64,000 nucleotides of DNA, taken from positions 992,001 through 1,056,000 of the forward strand of contig NZ_JAAOIR010000001.1 in NCBI RefSeq assembly GCF_011440375.1. The letters are read 5' to 3'. The position numbers were made by a program, and so were the translations under genes. The stretch is from Halorubellus sp. JP-L1 (GTDB lineage: Archaea > Halobacteriota > Halobacteria > Halobacteriales > Natrialbaceae). Below, piece by piece: positions 47,309 through 55,706 of the stretch. The notes beneath the pieces are model-generated. The model saw only the letters and a list, made by a program, of their open reading frames with translations, ran no database searches and had not been told where the DNA came from. Numbering within the stretch: position 1 is the first letter of the stretch; every line of letters begins with the position of its first letter.

Positions 47309-49576
47309 CTACTGGAACGTCCGGCTGGGCTCGGCCTCGGGCTCGGGTTCCTCGCGTCCGAAGCGTTCCTCGATCTCGTCGTAGCGTTCCTTGACCTCCT
47401 CCGTGACGCTCGCCTTCACCTCGTCGAGCGCGTGCTCGAAGTGCTCGCGGGTGATGCGGACGTTCCCGACGGACTCGTTCATCTCCTCGGGGTCGACGGA
47501 GTTCACGAACTCGCGGGTCGCGGCCATGCTCGCTTCGCGCGTCACGGCCTCGACGTCCGCGCCGACGTAGCCGTCGGTCTGCTCGGCGAGCCACGCCAGG
47601 TCGACGTCGTCCGCGAGCGGCTTGTTCCGCGTGTGCACCTCGAAGATCTTCTCGCGTGCCTCCGCGTCCGGCACCGGGACGTGGACGTGGCGGTCCAGGC
47701 GGCCGGGCCGCAGGAGCGCGTTGTCGATGAGGTCCGGGCGGTTCGTCGTCGCGATCACGACGACGTCCTCCAGGGCCTCCAGGCCGTCGAGCTCCGTGAG
47801 GAGCTGGGAAACGACGCGCTCGCCGACGCCGCTGTCACCGGTGCGCGAGCCGCGTTCCGTCGCGATCGAGTCGATCTCGTCGAAGAAGACGACGGTCGGT
47901 GCGTTCGCCCGCGCCTTCTCGAACACCTCGCGGACGCCCTTCTCGGACTCCCCGACGTACTTGTTGAGGAGCTCGGGGCCCTTGATCGAGATGAAGTTCG
48001 AGTTCGCCTCGTTCGCGACCGCCTTCGCGAGCAGGGTCTTCCCCGTGCCCGGCGGGCCGTACATGAGGACGCCCTTCGCGGCCTGCAGGTCCATCGACTC
48101 GAACACCTCGGGGTAGTCGAGCGGCCACTGGATCGTCTCCCGGAGGCGCTCCTTCGTGCCGGCGAGGCCGCCGACGTCCTCCCACGTGACGTCCGGCACC
48201 TCGACGAACACCTCCCGCATCGCACTCGGCTGGATGCCCTTCAGAGCGTCCTTGAAGTCCGATTCGGTGACCTTCAGCGCCTCCAGGACCTCCGCATCGA
48301 TCTCCTCCTGCTCGAGGTCGAGCTCGGGGCGGATGCGGCGGAGCGCGTTCATCGCCGCCTCGCGACCCAGGCTCTCGAGGTCCGCGCCGACGAACCCGTG
48401 CGTGTTCTCGGCGTACTCGTCGAGGTCCACGCTGTCGCTCATCGGCATCCCGCGCGTGTGGACCTGCAGGATCTCCATGCGGCCGTCCTTGTCCGGGACG
48501 CCGATCTCGATCTCGCGGTCGAACCGGCCGCCGCGGCGCAGCGCCGGGTCGATCGCGTCCACGCGGTTCGTGGCAGCGATGACCGTCACCTGACCGCGTT
48601 CCTCGAGCCCGTCCATGAGCGAGAGGAGCTGGGCGACGACGCGGCGCTCCACGTCACCGCTCGCTTCGCCGCGACTGGACGCGATCGAGTCGAGCTCGTC
48701 GATGAAGATGATCGCGGGCGCGTTCTCCTCCGCGTCCTCGAACACCTCGCGGAGCTGCTCCTCGCTCTCGCCGTAGTACTTCGACATGATCTCCGGGCCG
48801 CTGATGGTCTGGAAGTGGGCGTCGATCTCGTTCGCGACGGCCTTCGCCATCAGCGTCTTCCCCGTGCCCGGCGGACCGTGCAAGAGGACGCCCTTCGGCG
48901 GCTCGATGCCGAGTTGCTTGAACAGCTCGGGGTGGCGCATCGGGAGTTCGATCATCTCCCGGACCTGGTCGAGTTCGTCGTCGAGCCCACCGATGTCCTC
49001 GTACGTCACGTTTGGCACGCCCTCGGCGCTGGCGCCACCGCCCTGTGCGCCCTGGATCTGCTCGGCGGGCTTCTCGCTGATCTGGACGTCCGTCGAGTCC
49101 GTGATGACCACGGTGCCCTCCGGGTCCGTGTTCGCGACCTTCAGGGGGACGGACTGCCCGCTGCCCGCCATCGGACCGAACGAGAGCGAGAACGGGATGG
49201 TCTGCCCGCTGGTGACGGCCTGCCCGCTGAGCTTGTCGCGCACGAGCGGGCCAATGTTCCCGCGGATGCGGAGGTTCTGGGGGAGCGCCACGGTGACGCT
49301 CTTTGCCGGCTTCACGTCGGCCTTCTCGACCTCGACGCGGTCGTCGATGCCGACGTCGGCCTCCTGGCGGAGTCGACCGTCGATGCGGACGACGCCCCGT
49401 CCCTGGTCCTCGGGATACCCGGGCCAGACGCGCGCCACGGCCTTGCCGTCGCTCTTGCCGGTGATGATGATGTAGTCGCCGTTCTCCAGGTCGAGCTCCT
49501 GCATGGACGACCGGTCGATGGCCGCGAGCCCGCGCCCGGCGTCCTTCTGCTTTAAGGGTTTGACCGTGAGTTTCAT
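47309..49576 (-). CDS. cdc48: CDC48/VCP-type AAA ATPase
   Basis: The 755-residue protein has the CDC48 N-domain (about residues 1-180, double-psi barrel [20 protein letters not shown]) and two AAA modules. D1 has Walker [10 protein letters not shown] (234-241) and FIDELDS; D2 has YGPPGTGKT and FFDEIDS. It unfolds or extracts ubiquitin-like- or SAMP-tagged and aggregated proteins with ATP. Downstream C-terminal residues end in a Glu-rich tail. Its start overlaps the stop of the small Hsp20-like gene by four bases (49573-49576), so translation is coupled. Confidence 0.96.
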   Translation of the reverse strand: MKLTVKPLKQKDAGRGLAAIDRSSMQELDLENGDYIIITGKSDGKAVARVWPGYPEDQGRGVVRIDGRLRQEADVGIDDRVEVEKADVKPAKSVTVALPQNLRIRGNIGPLVRDKLSGQAVTSGQTIPFSLSFGPMAGSGQSVPLKVANTDPEGTVVITDSTDVQISEKPAEQIQGAQGGGASAEGVPNVTYEDIGGLDDELDQVREMIELPMRHPELFKQLGIEPPKGVLLHGPPGTGKTLMAKAVANEIDAHFQTISGPEIMSKYYGESEEQLREVFEDAEENAPAIIFIDELDSIASSRGEASGDVERRVVAQLLSLMDGLEERGQVTVIAATNRVDAIDPALRRGGRFDREIEIGVPDKDGRMEILQVHTRGMPMSDSVDLDEYAENTHGFVGADLESLGREAAMNALRRIRPELDLEQEEIDAEVLEALKVTESDFKDALKGIQPSAMREVFVEVPDVTWEDVGGLAGTKERLRETIQWPLDYPEVFESMDLQAAKGVLMYGPPGTGKTLLAKAVANEANSNFISIKGPELLNKYVGESEKGVREVFEKARANAPTVVFFDEIDSIATERGSRTGDSGVGERVVSQLLTELDGLEALEDVVVIATTNRPDLIDNALLRPGRLDRHVHVPVPDAEAREKIFEVHTRNKPLADDVDLAWLAEQTDGYVGADVEAVTREASMAATREFVNSVDPEEMNESVGNVRITREHFEHALDEVKASVTEEVKERYDEIEERFGREEPEPEAEPSRTFQ

Positions 49577-49812
49577 GCGTTGGCCTCCATCTCGATGGTT
49601 AGCACGCCATTTCTGATAAAGGCGCGCGTCGGCGTCGACGGGACGGCGAGTTCGACCTGTTCGTCCTCGGGCCCGACCACGATGACGGTGTCCTCGAGGA
49701 CGTCGACGCTCCCGTCGGTGAGGTCGAGGTCGGCAGCGACGACGACCGCGTCGTCGTAGTCGTACCGCCGAGCGAATCTCGCGTCGTTCTCCGTGAACTG
49801 CTGAATATTCAT
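49573..49812 (-). CDS. Small Hsp20/alpha-crystallin-like protein upstream of cdc48
   Basis: The 79-residue protein begins [20 protein letters not shown] and has beta-rich [19 protein letters not shown] and [16 protein letters not shown]; the terminal GVLTIEM recalls the GVLTI motif of small heat-shock proteins. I recall such proteins next to haloarchaeal cdc48 being annotated DUF7127, not checked. Its stop overlaps the cdc48 start by four bases. It has the only promoter of the pair, so it would set cdc48 expression. Role: possible substrate adaptor or co-chaperone, inferred. Confidence 0.82.
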   Translation of the reverse strand: MNIQQFTENDARFARRYDYDDAVVVAADLDLTDGSVDVLEDTVIVVGPEDEQVELAVPSTPTRAFIRNGVLTIEMEANA

Positions 49813-49813
49813 C

Positions 49814-49845
49814 CTAACTACTAGTTAGTCACTATAGTATATAAA
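49814..49845 (-). promoter_or_regulatory. TATA box and palindrome before the small gene-cdc48 operon
   Basis: TATATAAA at 49838-49845 (read TTTATATA on the minus strand) is about 30 bases before the ATG at 49812. CTAACT-ACT-AGTTAG (49814-49828) is a perfect six-base inverted repeat with three-base spacer between that TATA box and the start codon, where transcription should begin. It suits a repressor operator. Confidence 0.7.
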
Positions 49846-50017
49846 TCTTTCTCCTACTAATCGCACGAGGGCGAATGGGTAGAGAGAGAAGAGTTGATTC
49901 GCAGTTCACACGACTTTTCCCGGCCGTCAGTGCCTCGACAGCGGCCCACCGAAATGCCGACGCCCGAACCCCGTCGGGGAACCGGGGTTTATGCCCGCTC
50001 CCGGAGAACCAACACGC

Positions 50018-50806
50018 ATGCAGACCGTCTCCCACCAGGGCCGCGAGACAGCATACGAGGTCTTCGACCGCGGCGGCGACGGCGCTCCCGTCTGCCTGGT
50101 CCACGGCAGCGGCGGCACCCGCCGCGTCTGGAAGTCCCAGGCCCGCATCGCCGACGACCGCCCCGTCGTCGCCGTCGACCTCGCCGGACACGGCGACAGC
50201 CCCGACGTCGACGCGTCCCCCGGCTACGAGACGCTCTCGGCGTACGCCGACGACGTCGTCGCCGTCGCGAACGCGACCGACGCACGCGTCCTCTGCGGGA
50301 ACTCCCTGGGCGGCGCGGTCGTCCTCCACTGCCTGCTCGAACGCACCGACGAACTCGCCGTCGACGGCGCCGTATACGCCGGCACGGGCGCGAAACTCGC
50401 CGTCCTCAGCGACCTCCGTGACTGGTTCGCGAACGACTTCGAGCGCGCCGTCGACTGGCTGCACCAACCAGGTCGACTCTTCGAGGACCCCGACGAGCGC
50501 CTCGTCGAGGTCTCCCGGGACGCGATGACCGACACCGGACAGGCGGTCGTCGAACGCGACTTCCTCACCGCGCACACGTTCGACGTCCGCGACCAGCTCG
50601 GCGACATCGAGACGCCCGGCCGCGCCATCGTCGGCGAACACGACGCGCTCACGCCCCCGCGGTACCACGACTACCTCGCGAGCGAACTCCCAGACTGCGA
50701 CGTCGCGGTCGTCGAAGAAGCCGCACACCTCGCGATGCTCGAACGCCCCCGTGGGTTCAACGCCGCACTCGCGGACTTCTGCGATCGCGTCGACGAGAAC
50801 GAGTAA
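50018..50806 (+). CDS. Alpha/beta hydrolase
   Basis: The 262-residue protein has VCLVHGSGGTRRVW (oxyanion HG), VAVDLAGHGDS, and nucleophile elbow GNSLGGAV with the catalytic Ser. Catalytic Asp is likely in VGEHDALTPP and His in EAAHLAMLE. Reaction and substrate are unknown. The ATG at 50018 is favoured over one 27 bases upstream because a GGTTTATGC box lies about 28 bases before it, giving a leaderless start. It is convergent with panB. Confidence 0.9.
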   Translation: MQTVSHQGRETAYEVFDRGGDGAPVCLVHGSGGTRRVWKSQARIADDRPVVAVDLAGHGDSPDVDASPGYETLSAYADDVVAVANATDARVLCGNSLGGAVVLHCLLERTDELAVDGAVYAGTGAKLAVLSDLRDWFANDFERAVDWLHQPGRLFEDPDERLVEVSRDAMTDTGQAVVERDFLTAHTFDVRDQLGDIETPGRAIVGEHDALTPPRYHDYLASELPDCDVAVVEEAAHLAMLERPRGFNAALADFCDRVDENE

Positions 50807-50830
50807 GTCCAGCGACCGGCAGGTTCGCGC

Positions 50831-51643
50831 TCAGTACAGGTCGTCCAGTTCCTCGACGCCCTCGCTGTGCTCCGCCGCCGGGAACTCCCCGGACTCCACG
50901 GCGTCCGCGTACGCCTCGATGGCGTCCGCCATCGCCTCGCGGACGTCCCCGAACTCCTCCACGAACGACGGCGTCCAGTCGCTGAGACCCACGGCGTCGT
51001 CCACCACCAGCACCTGCCCGTCGCAGTGCGGGCCCGCACCGATCCCGATCGTCGGAATCTCGATCGCCTCGGTGATCCGCGACGCCAGCGACGCCGGCAC
51101 GCGCTCCAGCACGAGCGAGAACGCGCCCGCGTCCTCGTGCGCTCGGGCGAGCTCGACCATCCGGTCCGCCGCTTCCTCGCTCGTCCCCTGGAGCGCGTAC
51201 CCCTGCTGGTTCACGGACTGCGGCGTCAACCCGAGGTGCGCCATCACGGGGATGCCGAGCCGACTCAGTTGCTCGGTGAGGTCGACCGTGTGCTCGCCTG
51301 ACTCCAACTTCACGGCGTGCGCGCCCGACTCCTTCAGCATCCGCCCGGCGTTCTCGATGCTCTCCGACTCGTCCGCGCCGTAGGAGAGGAACGGCATGTC
51401 CGCGACGACGAGCGCGTCCTCCGCACCGCGCGCGACCGCGGCCGTGTGGTCCGCCATCTGGTCCACGGTCACGGGGAGCGTCGTCTCGTGCCCGTGCTGG
51501 GTGTTCCCGACGCTATCACCGACGAGGATCACGTCCACGCCCTGCTCGTCGACGAGGGTCGCCGTCACGGCGTCGTACGCCGTCAGCATCGTGATCGGCT
51601 CTTCCCCTGCCTTCTGGAGGACGTCCCGGACGGTCGTTCGCAT
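50831..51643 (-). CDS. panB: 3-methyl-2-oxobutanoate hydroxymethyltransferase
   Basis: The 270-residue protein has the PanB core: MLTAYDAVTATL, VGDSVGNTQHGHETTLPVT (split), VKLESGEHTVDL and PTIGIGAGPHCDGQVLVVDD (split). These are the Mg and ketopantoate binding features. It makes ketopantoate for coenzyme A synthesis. Start: MRTTVRDVLQKAGEEP at 51641-51643. No other pantothenate gene is next to it. Full length for the family. Confidence 0.94.
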   Translation of the reverse strand: MRTTVRDVLQKAGEEPITMLTAYDAVTATLVDEQGVDVILVGDSVGNTQHGHETTLPVTVDQMADHTAAVARGAEDALVVADMPFLSYGADESESIENAGRMLKESGAHAVKLESGEHTVDLTEQLSRLGIPVMAHLGLTPQSVNQQGYALQGTSEEAADRMVELARAHEDAGAFSLVLERVPASLASRITEAIEIPTIGIGAGPHCDGQVLVVDDAVGLSDWTPSFVEEFGDVREAMADAIEAYADAVESGEFPAAEHSEGVEELDDLY

Positions 51644-51722
51644 ACGAGCGCGTAGTTCGTGCGTCACTATACCGCTACTGGAATCGGCACACGAACGCAC
51701 CGGACTAAATGGCTCGCCTCGG

Positions 51723-51809
51723 CGGTCAGTCGCTCGACTCGTCCCGCTCCGTGGACCGTGGACGGTCAGTCGCTCGACTCGCCCCGCCCCGTGGACCGTC
51801 GACGGTCGA
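51723..51809. repeat. 40-bp tandem repeat covering a stop codon
   Basis: Units 51723-51762 and 51763-51802 agree at 37 of 40 bases, with the start of a third at 51803. The stop codon of the surface-protein gene (minus strand, 51766-51768) lies in the second unit. ACCGTCGACGGT near 51796-51807 is a perfect 12-base palindrome. Confidence 0.9.
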
Positions 51810-53361
51810 GTCCGGCGGCGACGACGATCGCGCTGACGAGCGCGAGTTCGACCGTCGCGACGAGCGCCGCCCACACCGGGAACGCGCCCCCGCTACCGCC
51901 GTCGTCGCGCTGCTCTGCTGGGGGGTCGCCGCGAGCCTCGGCGCCGAGTGCAGCACTCACCGACAGCCGCCCCGCGGGAACGCCGTCGACCGCGACGTCG
52001 CCCTCGACCGCCTCGAACGGCACGACGACGCGTGTGCGCTCGCCGGGCGCGAGCACGACCGTCCGTCGGGCGACGACGGCGCCGTCGACCGTCACCGCAA
52101 CCGCGCGCCTGACGACGCGATCCGTCGGGTTCGAGACCTCCGCGGACACTGCCGTCTCGCGTCCGGCCTGCACCCAGTCCGCGCGAACCGTCGCCGCCGA
52201 CACCGACACCGGGCCGGACTCCGCGCTCGTCGCTCGGTCGGCTGCCTCGACCGATACCGTCCCCGCACGGTGTGAGTTCACCGCGACCGCGTGCGGTCCG
52301 AGGTCCGAGAGCGACAGCCGGAACCGGACCGTCGTGCGTTCGCCCGCCGCCAGCGACACCTCGTGCGTCCGCCGGACCGTGCCGTCGACGACGAGCGTCG
52401 CCGCGAACTCGCCGGCGCCGTCGCCGCGGTTCGCGACGGTCGCCGACACGAGGAGCGTCTCGCTCGGCCGGACCGCAGACATCGACGTCCGCGCGTTCCG
52501 CACGTAGAACACCGCCTGCGGAGCGTCGGTCGTCGTGACCGGCACCCCGACCGTGTCCGGTACCGTCACCCCCTCCCAGGCGTCCGAGTCCTCCTCACCG
52601 CCCGAGGAGTCCGCCGACGCCGTCGTACTCGCCGCAGTCGTCCGCGGTTCGGTCGACGGCGGCCGCGTCGTCGACTCCGTCGGCTCAGCGGTCGTGGGCG
52701 GAGCGGCCGTCTCCGTCGGCTCAGCGGTCGTGGGCGGAGCGGCCGTCTCCGTCGGCTCAGCGGTCGTCGGAGCGGTCGTCTCCGTCGGCTCAGCGGTCGT
52801 CGGAGCGGTCGTCTCCGTCGGCTCAGCGGTCGTCGGAGCGGTCGTTTCCGTCCGTTCCGCGGTCGTCGGTACCATCGTCTCCGTCGGCTCCGGGACCGTC
52901 GTTCTCTCGTCTTCGCACTCGTCGTCGCCCCACCAGCTGTCGTCACCGCACTCGTCATCGTCTTCGTCGTTCTCGTCGTCGTCGCCCCACCAGCCATCGT
53001 TCTCGTCCTCGTCGTTCTCGTTCTCGTCTTCGTCGTTTTCGTCCTCGTCTTCGTCGTTTTCGTCGTTCTCGTCGTCGTCGCCCCACCAGCCATCGTTCTC
53101 GTCGTCCTCGTCGTCCTCGTCTTCCTCGTCGTCGCAGTCCTCGTCGTCGTCGCCCCACCAGCCGTCGCCCTCGTCGTCTTCGTCGTCTTCGTCGTCTTCG
53201 TCGCAGTCCGGTGACGGCGCTGCGTCGCCGGTGGCGTCCGTCACTGGCGCGGGCGAGCCGTCGGCCACGGCACCCGCGCCGACGGCGACTGTCGCGACGG
53301 CGAGCACCGCGACCGTCGCGAGCACGACGGCGGCGACACGCGTCGAATCGTCGCTGGTCAT
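51766..53361 (-). CDS. Cell-surface protein with Trp-Trp-Gly acidic repeats, TTAEPTE stalk, membrane anchor
   Basis: The 531-residue protein has a signal peptide (about residues 8-33). An extremely acidic Asp/Glu/Asn region (about 50-152) carries four WWGDD motifs at 68, 92, 124 and 143 and four Cys (53, 76, 138, 149). A TTAEPTETTAP-type Thr/Pro stalk follows (about 154-245), probably O-glycosylated. Two CARDB-like beta domains (about 285-375 and 378-470) and a C-terminal membrane helix (about 493-516) complete it. I know no family for the Trp-acidic part; metal or Ca binding is only a guess. It is probably displayed at the surface. A tandem 40-bp repeat covers its stop. Confidence 0.8.
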   Translation of the reverse strand: MTSDDSTRVAAVVLATVAVLAVATVAVGAGAVADGSPAPVTDATGDAAPSPDCDEDDEDDEDDEGDGWWGDDDEDCDDEEDEDDEDDENDGWWGDDDENDENDEDEDENDEDENENDEDENDGWWGDDDENDEDDDECGDDSWWGDDECEDERTTVPEPTETMVPTTAERTETTAPTTAEPTETTAPTTAEPTETTAPTTAEPTETAAPPTTAEPTETAAPPTTAEPTESTTRPPSTEPRTTAASTTASADSSGGEEDSDAWEGVTVPDTVGVPVTTTDAPQAVFYVRNARTSMSAVRPSETLLVSATVANRGDGAGEFAATLVVDGTVRRTHEVSLAAGERTTVRFRLSLSDLGPHAVAVNSHRAGTVSVEAADRATSAESGPVSVSAATVRADWVQAGRETAVSAEVSNPTDRVVRRAVAVTVDGAVVARRTVVLAPGERTRVVVPFEAVEGDVAVDGVPAGRLSVSAALGAEARGDPPAEQRDDGGSGGAFPVWAALVATVELALVSAIVVAAGLDRRRSTGRGESSD

Positions 53362-53519
53362 GGCCGTTCCACGACCAGTACCGAGTTTGTTATGCGGAGG
53401 TGACGGGCGATAACCGATTCATACCGTCTCGCGGACGACGTGCTGGCGAACGCCCACGCACGCGCCGGGGTCGCCCGTAGACGACACGCTTAACCGCGTC
53501 TCGGAACGACGTTACGGCG

Positions 53520-55172
53520 ATGAGCGAAGCGTCGGACCCGACCGAGACCGAAGCGTTCCGGGCGGTCTGCGAGACCCTCGTCGACCGCATCCTCGCCGGC
53601 GAACTGGAACGCGACGACGTCGAGTCCGCGAAACTACGGGCGTGCTCGGAGCACTCCGCGCCGAAGGTCCCGAAGAACTCCGAGATACTCGACCACGCAC
53701 CCCAGGAGCGCCGCGAGGAACTCGAGGGCGTCCTGATGCGCAAGCCCGTGCGGACCGCCAGCGGCGTGTCGCCGGTCGCGATCATGACGAGCCCGCACAT
53801 GTGCCCGCACGGAAAGTGTCTCTACTGTCCGGGCGGGCCCGCGAGCGAGTTCTCGTCGTCGCAGTCCTACACCGGCCACGAACCCGCCGCAGCGCGCGGC
53901 GAACAGAACGACTACGACCCCTACGGCCAGGTGACGCTGCGGCTGAACCAGCTGCGGGAGATCGGGCATCCCGTCGACAAGGTCGAGCTGATACTCATGG
54001 GTGGGACGATGACCGCGCGGAGTCACGACTACCAGGAGTGGTTCGTCAAGCGCGCGCTCGAAGCGATGAACGACTTCGACGCCGACAGCGAACCGAACCC
54101 CGCCGAGGGCGAGAGCTTCGCGGAGACCGACCCCGATTTCTCGTACCTCGAGGACGTGATCGCCGCGAACGAGACCGGAGACGTGCGCTGCATCGGGACG
54201 ACGTTCGAGACGAAACCCGACTGGTGCGACCCCGAGCAGATCGACCGCATGCTCGACCTCGGCGGGACGAAGGTCGAGGTGGGCGTGCAGACGACGTTCG
54301 AGCGCATCAACCGCGAGATGCACCGCGGCCATGGCGTCCAGGCGAGCATCGACGCGAACCGACGGCTCCGCGACGCCGGGTTCAAGGTCGGCTTCCACAT
54401 GATGCCCGGCCAGCCCGGGATGAGCCAGGAGATGTGCCTGGAGGACTTCCGGCGGATCTTCGAGCGCGAGCAGTGGAAGCCGGACTACCTCAAGATCTAC
54501 CCGACGCTCGTCGTGCGTGGCACGCGCATCTACGACCAGTGGCGGCGCGGCGACTACGACCCGCTCGGGAACGAGGACGCCGCTGAGTTGGTCGCCGAGA
54601 TAATGTCCCAGATTCCGCGGTACACCAGACTCCAGCGCGTGCAGCGGGACATCCCCGCGGACTTCATCGACGCGGGCGTCTGGAAGTCGAACCTCCGCCA
54701 GCTCGCGTGGGACGTGATGGACGAGCACGGGTGGACCTGCGAGTGCATCCGCTGCCGCGAAGTCGGGATGAACGACGAGGACCCGGAGACCGTCGAGCTC
54801 GACACCATCGAGTACCAGGCCGCGGGCGGCACGGAGCAGTTCATCAGCTTCGAGGACTTCGAGCAGGACCTCCTCGTGGGGTTCTGTCGCCTCCGGTACC
54901 CGAACGACCCCGTGCGGCGCGAGCTCCAGAACGCCGCGATCGTCCGCGAACTCCACGTGTACGGGAACCAGGTCGGCGTCGGCGACGACGGCGAGGACGC
55001 GGACGTCCAGCACCGCGGGTACGGCCGGCGACTCCTCGCCGAAGCCGAGGACCGGGCGCGAGACGCCGGGTTCGACAAGCTATCGGTCATCTCCGGCATC
55101 GGCGTCCGCGAGTACTACCGGGAGAAGCTCGGCTACCACCAGGACGGCCCGTACGTCTCCAAGTACCTGTAG
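53520..55172 (+). CDS. elp3: Elp3-type tRNA uridine-34 radical SAM/acetyltransferase
   Basis: The 550-residue protein has the Elp3 layout. MCPHGKCLYCPGG provides the three Cys of the [4Fe-4S] cluster (CX4CX2C). VELILMGGTMTARSHDYQEW and FEIKIYPTLVVRGT-like KIYPTLVVRGT belong to the radical SAM part. The C-terminal GNAT domain (about residues 400-550, GYGRRLLAEAEDRARDAGF) binds acetyl-CoA. It modifies wobble uridine of tRNA to cm5U-type derivatives. Archaeal Elp3 can act alone. Complete length and motifs. Confidence 0.95.
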   Translation: MSEASDPTETEAFRAVCETLVDRILAGELERDDVESAKLRACSEHSAPKVPKNSEILDHAPQERREELEGVLMRKPVRTASGVSPVAIMTSPHMCPHGKCLYCPGGPASEFSSSQSYTGHEPAAARGEQNDYDPYGQVTLRLNQLREIGHPVDKVELILMGGTMTARSHDYQEWFVKRALEAMNDFDADSEPNPAEGESFAETDPDFSYLEDVIAANETGDVRCIGTTFETKPDWCDPEQIDRMLDLGGTKVEVGVQTTFERINREMHRGHGVQASIDANRRLRDAGFKVGFHMMPGQPGMSQEMCLEDFRRIFEREQWKPDYLKIYPTLVVRGTRIYDQWRRGDYDPLGNEDAAELVAEIMSQIPRYTRLQRVQRDIPADFIDAGVWKSNLRQLAWDVMDEHGWTCECIRCREVGMNDEDPETVELDTIEYQAAGGTEQFISFEDFEQDLLVGFCRLRYPNDPVRRELQNAAIVRELHVYGNQVGVGDDGEDADVQHRGYGRRLLAEAEDRARDAGFDKLSVISGIGVREYYREKLGYHQDGPYVSKYL

Positions 55173-55337
55173 AACCAACGCTCTGGGCCCCGGAGCTACC
55201 CGGAGCGCCACGGTTGACGTCCAATCGAGGCGGTCGGTTACGATGGCGCCACGACGCAGGCGTCACTCATCGATGGCGTTGTGAGGAAGTGAATCAACAC
55301 GCTGCTTATCTCTCCAACTCTGTTTTAGGGTAGTAAC

Positions 55338-55562
55338 GTGTCTGACCCTGGCCTGAACGACGGCGACCGCGAGCGCATCGCTGAGTTCCTCTCGAAACCA
55401 GCGTACGAGCGCGACGTCGACGATCTGGTTCCGGCAGACGACCCGGACGAGGCCGAGGACGCGAGCGACGGGGATAGCGACGACGGCGGGCCGGCGCGGG
55501 ACCTGAACGCACCGGACGGGCGACTATCGGAATCGGGCGCCGACGGGACCGGAGACGAGTAG
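55338..55562 (+). CDS. Small acidic protein of unknown function
   Basis: A GTG start at 55338 gives a 74-residue protein with an N-terminal helical part (RERIAEFLSKPAYERDVDDL) and a very acidic disordered tail. The GCTTATCTC box at about 55302-55310 is roughly 30 bases upstream, suiting a leaderless start. I recognise no family. It lies between elp3 and rqcH. Composition is coding-like but evidence is thin. Confidence 0.5.
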   Translation: MSDPGLNDGDRERIAEFLSKPAYERDVDDLVPADDPDEAEDASDGDSDDGGPARDLNAPDGRLSESGADGTGDE

Positions 55563-55706
55563 GGCACTCGCGTCACGGACTCGCCGTGGTGAGTCGGGCG
55601 CGACTCGCAATAGCGACTCGATCGCGCTAACCGGGACCGAGACGCTGCGGCGGTCGCCGGCCCCGACAACGGAACGTCTTTCCGCGAGCCACCGGTACGC
55701 GCCGGT

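Noticed and set aside
49801-49870. Replication origin in the AT-rich patch
   Set aside because: It is explained by a promoter and palindrome; no origin boxes or orc/cdc6 gene is nearby.
52535-53413. Ser/Val-rich open frame on the plus strand
   Set aside because: It is the complement of the acidic and Thr-Pro repeats of the surface-protein gene.
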